A stretch of 39,951 bases of DNA, taken from NCBI GenBank assembly GCA_910585455.1, contig CAJUEL010000043.1:1-39951 (forward strand), read 5' to 3'. The position numbers and the translations under genes were made by a program. Positions 20,000 through 28,151 of this stretch are shown here, in pieces. Origin of the DNA: an uncultured Eisenbergiella sp. (GTDB taxonomy: Bacteria > Bacillota > Clostridia > Lachnospirales > Lachnospiraceae). The notes under the pieces are model-generated. The model was not told the DNA's origin. It saw only the letters and a list, made by a program, of their open reading frames with translations, and did not search any database. Within the stretch, counting starts at the first letter, position 1, and every line of letters begins with the position of its first letter.

Positions 20000-21409
20000 T
20001 CACTTTTTTGTGATAAATCCGTCCGCATCAATGTTTGCGGTGGGCGATATGCTTCTCATATAGGAAAGGACTCTTTCCTTTTCCGCACCGTAGTGCATGG
20101 AAACGCTGCAATTCTGCTGCCGTCCCGGAATGAACTGCAGGCTTCTTAAGCCCCCCGCATCCAGCACCGCCCGCACCAGACAGGTGTCCTGCGCCTTGGA
20201 GTTAAACAGGAAATTTCCCAGGCTGTAAATCACAGGAACATCACCGCAATAGCCTACAGGCTGCAGCACATGGGGGTGATCGCCAATGATCAGGTCCGCC
20301 CCCGCTTCCGCAATTTTAGGCCCCTGCTCCTTCTGCGCCCAGTCGATCTCATCCGTGGATTCCGTCCCCCAGTGAATATAAACGATCACAAAATCGCTGA
20401 TTTCTTTCGCCTTCTGTATTTCCATGAGCAGCCGGTCGATATTCAGGCACCGGAACACGCCGGGGGAGGAATCCGTCGCTCCCTTTGTCGCCGGGTTTTC
20501 CATGCGTTCGATCTGCGTGGCGGAAAGAATGGCAATTTTCATCCCGTTTGCCACAAAATACGCCGTTTTCGCCGCCTCCTCCAGGTTTCTTCCCGCCCCC
20601 ACAAAGGGCATCCCGATGCCGTTTAGCACATCGATGGAATCCGTCAGGGAAACCGTCCCATAATCGCTGGCATGATTATTGGCAAGGGACACAATATCCA
20701 CCCCCATGTCCAGCAGGTAGGAAGCATACTCCGGTCTTCCCCGGAACGTAAACAGCTTATCCGGCGTAGGTTCCCCTCTGCCGCTGTAGGGGAACTCATT
20801 ATTTACCATAAAAATATCCGCTCCCCGCATCACTTCCAGACAATCCTGTGAAATACTGCTTTCAATCGCGCCGCCCCGCTGCTTTAAATACGCCATGACC
20901 GCATACTGGTCGTCAAAAAGAATGTCCCCCGCAAAAACGATCGAAACCTCCTCCGGATTCGCCGTCTCCTTCACATAAACCTTGTCCTCCGGCGTAAAAA
21001 TGCCGCTGTCATACAGCTCCTGCAAAATTGCATCGTCGCCGGATGCTTCCCCGGCTGATGCCCCGGTCTCTTCTGCAGGAATCTCTGCGCCATTCTGTCC
21101 GTCACCCTCTACGGCTGCAGCCGCCTGCTGCCCGCTTTCCGCCGTAAAATCCTTTGTCCCCTGCTGCGCCCCCGCTCCGCCTTCCGGCTTCAATGCCGCA
21201 TCCACATCATTGAGGCTCTCATTCGAATTTCCTCCAATTACCTTTTCCAAAAATCCTTTTGCGCTGACCGATACCGCCTGCTTCTTTGTCCCTGCCACCG
21301 CCCAGCACGTCAAGAGCACCACGGAGCCTGCGGAAACTGTCAATAAAAACGCTGTCCAAAACACGGACGCATGCCTGCTGTGCCTGCGCCTCCTTCTTTT
21401 CTTCGCCAT
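20000..21409 (-). CDS. CapA/PgsA-like membrane-anchored metallophosphoesterase
   Basis: 469 residues. A basic start (MAKKRRRRRHSRH) and a hydrophobic segment at about 16-40 form a signal anchor, followed by an A/G/E-rich linker (about 70-135) and a PGA_cap domain from about 150. Metal-site motifs of the calcineurin-like fold are present: FAGDILFDD, NNEFPYSG, LANNHASDYG, IHWGTE, GDHPHVLQP and SLGNFLFN. CapA proteins act in poly-gamma-glutamate or other envelope polymer synthesis; the substrate here is unknown. ATG with AGGGAG. The gene sits alone between rplA and the L10 leader, an unusual place, with a terminator on its upstream side. Confidence 0.88.
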   Translation of the reverse strand: MAKKRRRRRHSRHASVFWTAFLLTVSAGSVVLLTCWAVAGTKKQAVSVSAKGFLEKVIGGNSNESLNDVDAALKPEGGAGAQQGTKDFTAESGQQAAAAVEGDGQNGAEIPAEETGASAGEASGDDAILQELYDSGIFTPEDKVYVKETANPEEVSIVFAGDILFDDQYAVMAYLKQRGGAIESSISQDCLEVMRGADIFMVNNEFPYSGRGEPTPDKLFTFRGRPEYASYLLDMGVDIVSLANNHASDYGTVSLTDSIDVLNGIGMPFVGAGRNLEEAAKTAYFVANGMKIAILSATQIERMENPATKGATDSSPGVFRCLNIDRLLMEIQKAKEISDFVIVYIHWGTESTDEIDWAQKEQGPKIAEAGADLIIGDHPHVLQPVGYCGDVPVIYSLGNFLFNSKAQDTCLVRAVLDAGGLRSLQFIPGRQQNCSVSMHYGAEKERVLSYMRSISPTANIDADGFITKK

Positions 21410-21643
21410 TCCACTTTTCTCCCTATAAAATGCGGCCAGAGCCCATCCGCTCTTCGGTCCCTTTTATAAAGCCTATCATATCCGCTTTTCCGCATTCCGT
21501 CAACCATAGAAATATCGCGCTTCCAATCCCTGTTACCGCCCCTCGCGCTTGTATCATGTTTTCCCCAAATGTGCCTTTATGCACATTTCTGACCGCGGAC
21601 AGCAACAATCCGGCGCGGTATTTCAGATTTTGCCGCGCAAAAA

Positions 21644-21663
21644 CCCCCGCCATACGGCGGGGG
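21644..21663 (-). terminator. Terminator after rplA
   Basis: CCCCCGCC (21644-21651) and GGCGGGGG (21656-21663) with loop ATAC, followed on the minus strand by TTTTTGCG. It lies 9 bp after the rplA stop and ends the rpmG-secE-nusG-rplK-rplA transcript. Confidence 0.9.
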
Positions 21664-21672
21664 CTTTACTTA

Positions 21673-22365
21673 TCAGCAATATTTCGCAGTGGATACTCTC
21701 ACGCCAGGTCCCATGGTAGCGGCCAGGGTGATGCTTCTCAGATACTGACCCTTCAATGCGCTCGGCTTCGCTTTCATAATTGCATCCAGCAGAGCCTGGT
21801 AGTTCTCGCTCAGCGCCTCTTCCGTAAAGGAAGCTTTGCCGATCGGAACATGCACGATATTGGATCTGTCCAGTCTGTACTCAATCTTACCAGCTTTGAT
21901 ATCGTTGATCGCCTTGGTCACGTCCATGGTTACTGTGCCCGCCTTGGGGTTAGGCATCAGACCTTTCGGTCCCAGAATCTTACCGAGACGTCCGACAACG
22001 CCCATCATGTCCGGAGTTGCCACAACAACGTCAAAATCCAGCCATCCATCGTTCTGAATTCTGGGAATCAGCTCTTCGCCGCCGACAAAATCAGCGCCTG
22101 CCGCCTGTGCCTCATCCAGCTTGTTTCCCTTCGCGAACACCAAAACCTTGACGGTCTTACCGGTTCCGTTGGGCAGAACAACCGCGCCACGGATCTGCTG
22201 CTCTGCATGACGTCCGTCACAGCCTGTCTTGATGTGAACCTCGATGGTCTCATCAAATTTCGCTACCGCAGTCTTCTTCACCAGTGCGATCGCATCGGTG
22301 GGATCATAAAATGTCGCGCGATCTACCAGCTTGGCAGTTTCGCCATATTTCTTTCCACGTTTCAT
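21673..22365 (-). CDS. rplA: 50S ribosomal protein L1
   Basis: 230-residue L1-stalk protein, involved in releasing deacylated tRNA. The start is ATG 22363-22365 (MKRGKKYGETAKLVD), eight bases after GGAGG; two earlier in-frame ATGs overlap or crowd that site. Conserved blocks GGEELIPRIQ, LGKILGPKGLMPNPKAGTVT and the C-terminal ATMGPGVRVS are present. The last gene before a strong terminator. Confidence 0.98.
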   Translation of the reverse strand: MKRGKKYGETAKLVDRATFYDPTDAIALVKKTAVAKFDETIEVHIKTGCDGRHAEQQIRGAVVLPNGTGKTVKVLVFAKGNKLDEAQAAGADFVGGEELIPRIQNDGWLDFDVVVATPDMMGVVGRLGKILGPKGLMPNPKAGTVTMDVTKAINDIKAGKIEYRLDRSNIVHVPIGKASFTEEALSENYQALLDAIMKAKPSALKGQYLRSITLAATMGPGVRVSTAKYC

Positions 22366-22458
22366 TTCCATTTCCTCCATTGGTTGTTAACGTAACGGCG
22401 CACTGCGCCTGTTACTCCCAGTTATCAATCCTGCTTCATCCATTCCGGATGATAACAA

Positions 22459-22884
22459 TCAGTCTTCTACTACAATGCCCATGCTTCTTGCCGTGCCGGC
22501 GATCATGCTCATGGCAGCTTCAATGCTCGCCGCATTCAGATCAGGCATCTTCATCTCCGCGATCTCACGAACCTTGTCCTTGGAAATCGTCGCGACCTTC
22601 GTCTTGTTGGGGACTGCGGATGCGGTCTTTAAATTGCACGCCTTTTTCAGCAGAACTGCAGCAGGCGGAGTCTTGGTAATGAAGCTGAAGCTTCTGTCTG
22701 CATAAACGGTGATAACAACGGGAATGATCGTATCACCCTTATCAGCGGTTCTCGCATTGAACTGCTTCGTGAACTCAACGATGTTGACACCGTGCTGACC
22801 GAGTGCAGGACCAACCGGGGGAGCCGGTGTTGCCTTGCCAGCAGGAATCTGTAACTTAATGTAACCAGTAACTTTCTTTGCCAT
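22459..22884 (-). CDS. rplK: 50S ribosomal protein L11
   Basis: 141-residue GTPase-centre protein. MAKKVTGYIKLQIPAGKATP, PPVGPALGQHGVNIVEFTKQFNAR (first 20 or so residues of the conserved N-terminal half) and the C-terminal rRNA-binding MPDLNAASIEAAMSMIAGTA region are present. The start is the ATG eight bases after AGGAGG; an in-frame GTG three codons upstream overlaps the ribosome-binding site. Separated from nusG by a structured 109-bp spacer. Confidence 0.97.
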   Translation of the reverse strand: MAKKVTGYIKLQIPAGKATPAPPVGPALGQHGVNIVEFTKQFNARTADKGDTIIPVVITVYADRSFSFITKTPPAAVLLKKACNLKTASAVPNKTKVATISKDKVREIAEMKMPDLNAASIEAAMSMIAGTARSMGIVVED

Positions 22885-22899
22885 TTTAGGCACCTCCTA

Positions 22900-22984
22900 A
22901 TATAATGTGGTATGGCGCAACGCTCTTGCAGAATGCGGACGTTGCTTCCACAGCTCAACGGGTTTGCGGTATAGCCGCTATCCC
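22900..22984 (-). promoter_or_regulatory. Structured leader between nusG and rplK
   Basis: On the minus strand GTGG..GCAACG pairs with CGTTGC..CCAC, and a second small stem GCGG-CTATA-CCGC lies before it. The position ahead of L11-L1 fits a ribosomal-protein autoregulatory site (L1 is the known regulator of this pair in other bacteria), but the match is structural only. Confidence 0.4.
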
Positions 22985-22993
22985 CATGAACAC

Positions 22994-23512
22994 CTATTGT
23001 AACTTTCTCACCTCTGCAAAACTGATCTCTACAGGCGTATCCCTTCCAAACAGTTCCACATTGATGGTTGCAGTCTGCTTATTATAATCGATCTTCTGTA
23101 CGGCTCCAACCGTATCCTTCCACGCGCCTGCAACGACAACGATCGTATCTCCTTCTGAAAAATCGATTGTAACATTCTCCGCCTTAATTCCCAAAGGCTT
23201 CATCTCCGCCTCTGTCAACGGAACAGGCTTGCTTCCCGGTCCAACAAAACCGGTCACTCCTCTGGTGTTGCGAACCACGTACCAGGTATCGTCATTCATG
23301 ATCATATTGACCAGAACATACCCCGGAAACAGCTTCTTCTGAACGGTTTTCTTCGCGCCGTTCTTCATTTCCACCACTTCCTGCATGGGAACGCGGACCT
23401 CCAGAATTTCTTCCTCCAGATGCCGGTTCTCAATGGTCTTTTCGAGGTCAGCCTTCACCTTGTTCTCATACCCGGAATAAGTATGGGCAACATACCATTT
23501 CGCTTCTGCCAT
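22994..23512 (-). CDS. nusG: Transcription elongation/termination factor NusG
   Basis: 172 residues: NGN domain (WYVAHTYSGYENKVKADLE, LFPGYVLVNM, TRGVTGFVG) and a C-terminal KOW domain (FSEGDTIVVVAGAWKDTVG). It binds the beta' clamp and links polymerase to Rho and the ribosome. ATG with AAGGAG. Just 11 bp separates it from secE. Confidence 0.98.
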   Translation of the reverse strand: MAEAKWYVAHTYSGYENKVKADLEKTIENRHLEEEILEVRVPMQEVVEMKNGAKKTVQKKLFPGYVLVNMIMNDDTWYVVRNTRGVTGFVGPGSKPVPLTEAEMKPLGIKAENVTIDFSEGDTIVVVAGAWKDTVGAVQKIDYNKQTATINVELFGRDTPVEISFAEVRKLQ

Positions 23513-23523
23513 AAGAGTCTCCT

Positions 23524-23721
23524 TTACATCGTCAGGAAATTAACGCCATACTGCATGAGCATGTCGATGAGCGCGATGATTGCCCCCAGCACAATCGACA
23601 CTGCCGCAACGGCGACAGACTGCTTAAGCAGAGTCTCCCTGTTGGGCCAGATTATCTTATTAAATTCGGCTTTGACACCATCAAAAAATTTGATTTTGGG
23701 TGTCTTTTCTTCGTTTGACAT
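23524..23721 (-). CDS. secE: Preprotein translocase subunit SecE
   Basis: 65-residue single-span protein: a cytoplasmic amphipathic helix (FFDGVKAEFNKIIWPNRETL) followed by one membrane segment (VAVAAVSIVLGAIIALIDML). It clamps SecY. The start is ATG 23719-23721 with AAGGGG upstream; ten further in-frame codons upstream are not SecE-like. It lies between rpmG and nusG in the standard order. Confidence 0.96.
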   Translation of the reverse strand: MSNEEKTPKIKFFDGVKAEFNKIIWPNRETLLKQSVAVAAVSIVLGAIIALIDMLMQYGVNFLTM

Positions 23722-23764
23722 ATGAAAACCCCTTTCAAAACCCAGCGCCAAAAACCAGTCTCCC

Positions 23765-23899
23765 GGTTTCTGAAGAAACCATCCCGTCTCTGAGGAAACT
23801 ATTTCGTTTCTATAGGAAACTTATTTCGTTTCTCAGGAAACTTATTTCGTTTCCGAGGAAACTTATTTCGTTTCCGAGGAAACTTATTTCGTTTCCTTG
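23765..23899. repeat. Tandem array of ~21-bp units overlapping the rpmG 3' end
   Basis: Six or so head-to-tail units, of which those at 23806-23827, 23828-23848, 23849-23869 and 23870-23890 are nearly identical (GTTTCCGAGGAAACTTATTT plus C); two more diverged units precede them and a partial unit (23891-23899) lies inside the last codons of rpmG. Each unit holds a GTTTC-NNNN-GAAAC type palindrome. The array fills the rpmG-secE spacer. Confidence 0.85.
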
Positions 23900-24033
23900 T
23901 GCACTGTGTGCTTTCTGCAGAATCTGCAATACTTTTTGATTTCCATTCTGTCAGGATGTGTCTTCTTATCCTTGGTTGTGTTATAATTGCGCTGTTTGCA
24001 CTCTGTACATGCCAATGTGATCCTTGTACGCAT
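23884..24033 (-). CDS. rpmG: 50S ribosomal protein L33
   Basis: 49 residues, MRTRITLACTECKQRNYNTT through YCRFCRKHTVHKETK, with both CxxC pairs (zinc-binding form). The start is ATG 24031-24033 with GGAGG seven bases upstream, although the frame is open much further up. The last codons and the stop (TAA) belong to the first unit of the 21-bp tandem array, so the protein's KETK end is shared with the repeat. Confidence 0.95.
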   Translation of the reverse strand: MRTRITLACTECKQRNYNTTKDKKTHPDRMEIKKYCRFCRKHTVHKETK

Positions 24034-24163
24034 CTTTCCACCTCCGTGCTTGCTTACGTTTATTTTATCCATGCAGGTCTTTTCTAGCAGGATGCACTGT
24101 GCAGACCGTCGCCTGCAGGAATCAGCGCATAAAAAAAAGACCCAAAATCCATCTCGCTTCTCG

Positions 24164-24192
24164 ACTATATCACACGAAAAAGCGCGCGTCAA
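24164..24192 (-). promoter_or_regulatory. Promoter of rpmG-secE-nusG-rplK-rplA
   Basis: Minus strand TTGACG (24187-24192), 17-bp spacer, TATAGT (24164-24169) with an extended TGA. Leader of about 125 nt. MITE copy B ends 30 bp upstream of the -35. Confidence 0.8.
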
Positions 24193-24222
24193 TAGATTAT
24201 CCAAAAAATAATATGAAAATTG

Positions 24223-24356
24223 GTAACAGTTCAGCCAGGTCTGCGCGTTCACCGCGCAGACCGTGAGAAATCGTGCCGGTAGCAGGCATTCGCCCCATCG
24301 CGAAGCGATTTTCATGGGCGAATGCAGTAACAGTTCAGACCTGGCTGAACTGTTAC
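24223..24356. mobile_element. 134-bp palindromic MITE, copy B, after glf
   Basis: Same element as at 10670-10803 but in opposite orientation, with 4 differences in 134 bp. The terminal inverted repeats are perfect over 21 bp, and the 30-bp hairpin unit is at 24327-24356. It is flanked by the perfect 8-bp repeat GAAAATTG (24215-24222 and 24357-24364). It lies 15 bp after the glf stop and just upstream of the rpmG promoter. No coding capacity. Confidence 0.9.
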
Positions 24357-24371
24357 GAAAATTGTGGTATA

Positions 24372-25493
24372 TCACAGCTCGCTCTGTACCATGTCCAGAG
24401 CGGCGCGGATCACCTTATCCATGTCATAGTATTTGTACTGTCCCAGCCTGCCCCCGAACAACACATTTTTTTCCTTTTGAGAACGCTCCAGATACCGCTG
24501 ATAGGTCCGGGTATTCTTCTCGTCATTGACAGGATAATAGGGCTCTTCTCCCCGCCGCCAGGCCGCCGGATACTCCCGGGTGATGATCGTTCCGGCTCCT
24601 TTTCCGAACTCAAAATGCTTATGTTCAATGATCCTGGTATAGGGAATCTCTCTCTGCGTATAATTGACGACGGCATTGCCCTGATAATTATCCTCGTCGG
24701 GCAGCACCTCCGTTTCAAAGCGCAGGGAACGGTATTCCAGCTCTCCAAAGCAGTAGTCATAATATTCATCAATCATGCCGGTATAAAGAAGCCTGTCCCA
24801 GCTGTCGCGCCCGTCCTCTGCCTTTGCCGCATTGCACGCCGTAAACTCCCGGTAAGACATGCCGGTTACCACCCTGCAGCCCTCCAGAAGCTTTTCGATA
24901 ATCTGCGTATAGCCGCCCGTGGGAACTCCCTGATAAGGATCGTTGAAATAATTGTTATCATAGGTAAAGCGCAGCGGGAGCCTTTTAATAATGAATGTGG
25001 GAAGCTCCCTGCAATCTCTTCCCCACTGCTTTTCCGTATAGCCCTTTACCAGCTTTTCATAAACATCGCGCCCCACCAGGGAAAGGGCCTGTTCCTCCAG
25101 ATTGCGCGGCTCCCCGATGTGCAGTCCGGCAATCTGGGACGCGATGATCTCCTTCGCCTGCGCCGGGGTTTTGATGTTCCACATTTTACTGAATGTATTC
25201 ATATTAAAGGGCAGGTTATAAAGCTCATCCTTATATACCGCCACCGGGGAATTGATATAATGATTAAACTGCGCGAAACGGTTCACATATTCCCATACCT
25301 CCCGGTCCGAGGTGTGAAAAATATGAGCACCAAACCTATGCACGTTGATGCCCATCTCGTTTTCCGTATAAATGTTCCCCGCAATATGATTCTTTTTTTC
25401 CACGAGCAGAACCTGTTTTCCGCGCTGCCGCATTTCATGCGCAAATACCGCGCCGAACAATCCGGTTCCCACAATCAAATAATCATAATGCAT
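24372..25493 (-). CDS. glf: UDP-galactopyranose mutase
   Basis: 373-residue flavoenzyme that converts UDP-galactopyranose to UDP-galactofuranose for cell-surface glycans. FAD-binding start YDYLIVGTGLFGAVFAHEM (GxGxxG at 9-14), then NHIAGNIYTE, GAHIFHTS, KGYTEKQWG, the substrate-site PTGGYT and the C-terminal GGRLGQYKYYDMD. The length is normal and no defects are seen. ATG with GAGAGG. It follows the small HTH gene by 47 bp. Confidence 0.97.
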   Translation of the reverse strand: MHYDYLIVGTGLFGAVFAHEMRQRGKQVLLVEKKNHIAGNIYTENEMGINVHRFGAHIFHTSDREVWEYVNRFAQFNHYINSPVAVYKDELYNLPFNMNTFSKMWNIKTPAQAKEIIASQIAGLHIGEPRNLEEQALSLVGRDVYEKLVKGYTEKQWGRDCRELPTFIIKRLPLRFTYDNNYFNDPYQGVPTGGYTQIIEKLLEGCRVVTGMSYREFTACNAAKAEDGRDSWDRLLYTGMIDEYYDYCFGELEYRSLRFETEVLPDEDNYQGNAVVNYTQREIPYTRIIEHKHFEFGKGAGTIITREYPAAWRRGEEPYYPVNDEKNTRTYQRYLERSQKEKNVLFGGRLGQYKYYDMDKVIRAALDMVQSEL

Positions 25494-25540
25494 ATCTGCC
25501 TCTCATTCAGCCGCCCGATGCTGCGGCGGCATCTGCTTTT

Positions 25541-25876
25541 TTATTTTGCTCTGTATTTCTTGATCTGGACAAAATCATCCATCAGATCCAGCACCTTATC
25601 CCTGCCCTCCTGGTTCAGCTTGACATAATACTGCATGACACGATTTTCCAGAAGCTGCTCGCTGATTGTCGTATCCCTTTCCAGGGAGCTAAAGTCCACC
25701 GGATTCAAATTCAGCTTGCTGCACATTTTGATAACAGTACCATACGCCATACCGTCAATGCCACGCTCCAGCGCAGTGACCAATGTGCTGTAAGGAATCT
25801 GCATCTCCAGCGCGAACTGTCTTACACTTCTGTATTGACTCAAAATCTCTTTTTTCAAAATCTGTGCCTTCGTCAT
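25541..25876 (-). CDS. Small helix-turn-helix regulator (XRE-like)
   Basis: 111 residues. The N-terminal 60 match a Cro/CI-type helix-turn-helix (SVRQFALEMQIPYSTLVTAL, then GTVIKMCSKLNLNPVDF); the C-terminal half is helical and charged (LNQEGRDKVLDLMDDFVQIK). GGAGG five bases or so before the ATG. Found singly ahead of glf; target unknown. Confidence 0.8.
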   Translation of the reverse strand: MTKAQILKKEILSQYRSVRQFALEMQIPYSTLVTALERGIDGMAYGTVIKMCSKLNLNPVDFSSLERDTTISEQLLENRVMQYYVKLNQEGRDKVLDLMDDFVQIKKYRAK

Positions 25877-26105
25877 TTCTTACCTCCATTGTTACGCTTT
25901 ATCATCTCGTCACGAACATGACCTTTGGGCTCTGCTGCCACCATGTTTTTCCACCGTCCGCCCCCAAAACCGGCATGCGACATGATTGCCACGCCACTGT
26001 ATGTGAAAAACCGGCTGCTCTATGCAGGCATGTCTGAATGGCAACTTTGACCATTCCTTCCCATTTTACACTATAGTACTTTCATCTTGCAACCTGCTAA
26101 ACGGA

Positions 26106-26124
26106 AAAAAATTCTTAATTTTTT
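26106..26124 (-). terminator. Weak AT-rich terminator of the membrane-protein gene
   Basis: AAAAAATT (26106-26113) and AATTTTTT (26117-26124) form an AT-only stem overlapping the stop codon, with TTTTTT following on the minus strand. Stability is low, so this is tentative. No other clear signal was seen in the 238 bp up to 25877. Confidence 0.3.
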
Positions 26125-27503
26125 ATTGTCTCTTTCAGCTCCTCATAAAACGCCCGTGTTTCCGCTTCATTCCTGCCGTTCAGCCAGATGATTTTATCGG
26201 ATGTGTCCACCCTGATCGCGTAATCATTTTTTACATAGAGGTATACCTTGCAGGTCCCGTACCCCTGCACCCGAAAGTCGCCCAGAAACAGACGGTTTGA
26301 GTCAAAACCGTTTCTTTTGGACATGGACGGACGCTGTGCTGTCAGCGTGACCGCCTCCACGTCCGCAAGGTCAAAGCGATATCCCATGGAGGCCGCGCTC
26401 ACACGACAATCCGTTTCCCCCAGCTCCATTTCCACCTGTGCAAAGTCGAAGGACGCCAGATACAGGCAGATCGCGACCGTGAAAATCCCCGTCAGGATCA
26501 ATACCCCTTTCCCCACCGCATCCGTTTGCAGAGAAGCGCTCGTCGTCCATCCGATGCCAATGCGCTTTTCCGCAAAGCCTGCCGGCCGCATGCCGGCAGG
26601 ATAACCGTTCAACCAGTATTCGTCATCGTCTCCATACAGCTCGCCATTTCTTTCGGACAGGCAAAAGAGCGCCTCCTCCTTCATCCTTTTCACATTTTCA
26701 TGCGCCCGGCAGATGGCAAAAAAGGAGCCCGCCCCACACAGCAGAAGCAAAAGCGGGGCGATTCCCCAACGGGTTCTGCGTCCATTCGCCTGCCATCCCG
26801 CATACAAAGCCCAAACCGCCACCCCATAGGCGTGCAGCACCATGCATTTGCTCCATTCATACCGCACTGCCCTGTCAATTCTCTGGTTTAACGCCGTGTC
26901 GCTGCAATATACCTGACTGCGCCCGCGCCGGATCCCCCAGTATGCCAGCGCCAAAAATGCCTCCGCCAGAAAGAGCGATCCCGGCAATGCCCAAAACAGC
27001 ATGGTTTCCCCGCCGCCATATCCGGTCCAGAGGCATCCTCCCAATCCCGCCAGGCAGGCCGGCACAAGCCACCAGGCGCTGACCTCTCCCCGGTCTTTGC
27101 AGCTGCTCAACGCCGTATCCACCCGCACGACATGAGGATTCCCCGAAAGCCAGCCGTTTTTTTGCTTGACCCGGTAAAGCCTGTGGGCGCAGTCGCTCAC
27201 GTTTTTATTATGAAAATAAATGAAAAGCAGAAACCAGATCATGAGCGCCAGAAAAGCCACCGAAAACCATGTGTTCAGCATCAAAACCGGCACACATGCC
27301 GCCAGTCCGATCCGGTTGATTCTCCGCATGGCCCTTTGGTAATCCGCCACAATCGCCTCTACCTCCGCTTCCTTTCTGCGCTCCTTTGAAAGCGTGATTC
27401 CCAGAAGATATTTTCCGTTTTCCACAGCTCCCATCCGGTAACACAATACGCCGCTGCCCCACATGAACAGCAGCGTAAAAGCAAAAATTATGATAATCGC
27501 CAT
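26115..27503 (-). CDS. Multi-pass membrane protein paired with a GntR regulator
   Basis: 462 residues with about eight hydrophobic segments: one at the N-terminus, two at about 65-95, others at about 145-190, 230-265 and 335-355. A soluble C-terminal part (about 360-462) of beta-strand pattern resembles bacterial PH-like domains (VEAVTLTAQRPSMSKRNGFD, then VYLYVKNDYAIRVDTSDK). The N-terminal GITLSKERRKEAEVEAIVADY segment recalls DUF1648/DUF5808-type proteins. It lies 14 bp after the GntR gene, the common YhcF-plus-membrane-protein arrangement. Function unknown. Confidence 0.75.
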   Translation of the reverse strand: MAIIIIFAFTLLFMWGSGVLCYRMGAVENGKYLLGITLSKERRKEAEVEAIVADYQRAMRRINRIGLAACVPVLMLNTWFSVAFLALMIWFLLFIYFHNKNVSDCAHRLYRVKQKNGWLSGNPHVVRVDTALSSCKDRGEVSAWWLVPACLAGLGGCLWTGYGGGETMLFWALPGSLFLAEAFLALAYWGIRRGRSQVYCSDTALNQRIDRAVRYEWSKCMVLHAYGVAVWALYAGWQANGRRTRWGIAPLLLLLCGAGSFFAICRAHENVKRMKEEALFCLSERNGELYGDDDEYWLNGYPAGMRPAGFAEKRIGIGWTTSASLQTDAVGKGVLILTGIFTVAICLYLASFDFAQVEMELGETDCRVSAASMGYRFDLADVEAVTLTAQRPSMSKRNGFDSNRLFLGDFRVQGYGTCKVYLYVKNDYAIRVDTSDKIIWLNGRNEAETRAFYEELKETIKN

Positions 27504-27517
27504 TTCTCTTTCCTCCC

Positions 27518-27901
27518 CTATGCCATTTCGATCCTCTGTCTGTCAAAAATCTCCATACACATCTCAAGAAAGCTTTCCCGGTTCATCCCCTTTAATGAAG
27601 ATTCCGTGATCAAAAGCTCCAGCTCCCCCTCCCATTTCTCCCGCAGCTCCTCTCCAAAAGCGTTCTTCGGCCGGACCGTCGCGCCATGCCTGCGATCGAT
27701 TTCGATATAGCCCTCCGTCTTCAATATGGCATAGGCTTTATTCACCGTCATCGCGTTGACGCCCACCGCCTGCGCCATCCGCCGCACCGTAGGAAGGGAT
27801 TCTCCGATTTTTAATTCCCCGCGCCCGATGCCGAGCACAATCTGATTGCGAAGCTGCACATAAATGGGCACCTCGCTGGCTGTATCCAGTTCCAGAATCA
27901 T
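27518..27901 (-). CDS. GntR-family regulator (YhcF type)
   Basis: 127 residues: a winged helix at about 10-75 (PIYVQLRNQIVLGIGRGELK, SLPTVRRMAQAVGVNAMTVN, YAILKTEGYIEIDRRHGATV) and a short C-terminal helical tail, without the large ligand domain of classical GntR proteins. The start is ATG 27899-27901 after AAGGAGG. It is autoregulated through the palindromes overlapping its promoter, by inference, and co-transcribed with the membrane-protein gene. Confidence 0.9.
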   Translation of the reverse strand: MILELDTASEVPIYVQLRNQIVLGIGRGELKIGESLPTVRRMAQAVGVNAMTVNKAYAILKTEGYIEIDRRHGATVRPKNAFGEELREKWEGELELLITESSLKGMNRESFLEMCMEIFDRQRIEMA

Positions 27902-27914
27902 AAACGTTTCCTCC

Positions 27915-27955
27915 TTTGTATTATTTATACTAATACAAATAATACTGTTTGTCAA
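27915..27955 (-). promoter_or_regulatory. GntR promoter with overlapping palindromic operator
   Basis: Minus strand TTGACA (27950-27955), 17 bp, TAGTAT (27927-27932). Two nested 9-bp inverted repeats cover the -10: TTTGTATTA/TAATACAAA (27915-27923, 27931-27939) and GTATTATTT/AAATAATAC (27918-27926, 27937-27945). This is the expected layout for GntR self-repression. Confidence 0.8.
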
Positions 27956-28036
27956 TGAAAACCTCGAGGCAGGAAGGGAAATCAATATTCCGCCCGAAGG
28001 CAACTTCTTCCTCGCGCACGAGTACGCATTAACGCC

Positions 28037-28080
28037 TTTTTTTATACGATAGGAAAGGAAATTTCCTATCGTATAAAAAA
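28037..28080. repeat. 44-bp near-perfect palindrome
   Basis: ATACGATAGGAAA (28044-28056) and TTTCCTATCGTAT (28062-28074) around loop GGAAA, extended by T and A runs to 19-bp arms. The T run is on the 5' side in either reading direction, so by itself it is not a terminator, though its AT flank supplies the T run for the next hairpin. Confidence 0.8.
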
Positions 28081-28120
28081 GGCCGGCAGGATGATTTCCG
28101 CAAAGAAACCATCCTGCCGG
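28075..28120 (-). terminator. Terminator after the SleB-like gene
   Basis: CCGGCAGGATG (28083-28093) and CATCCTGCCGG (28110-28120) form a perfect 11-bp stem; on the minus strand CCTTTTTTATAC follows. It is the best terminator in the spacer between the SleB-like gene and GntR. Confidence 0.7.
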
Positions 28121-28151
28121 ACACTGCCTATTGTTTGGCCGCTTTATTCCC

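Noticed and set aside
21423..21653. 76-codon minus-strand frame between capA and rplA
   Set aside because: It overlaps the rplA terminator hairpin, has no ribosome-binding site and no recognisable domain.
23765..23899. The 21-bp array as a CRISPR
   Set aside because: The units are contiguous with no unique spacers, and no cas genes are present.
28037..28080. The 44-bp palindrome as a stand-alone terminator
   Set aside because: In both directions the T run precedes the stem and an A run follows it, the reverse of a rho-independent terminator.
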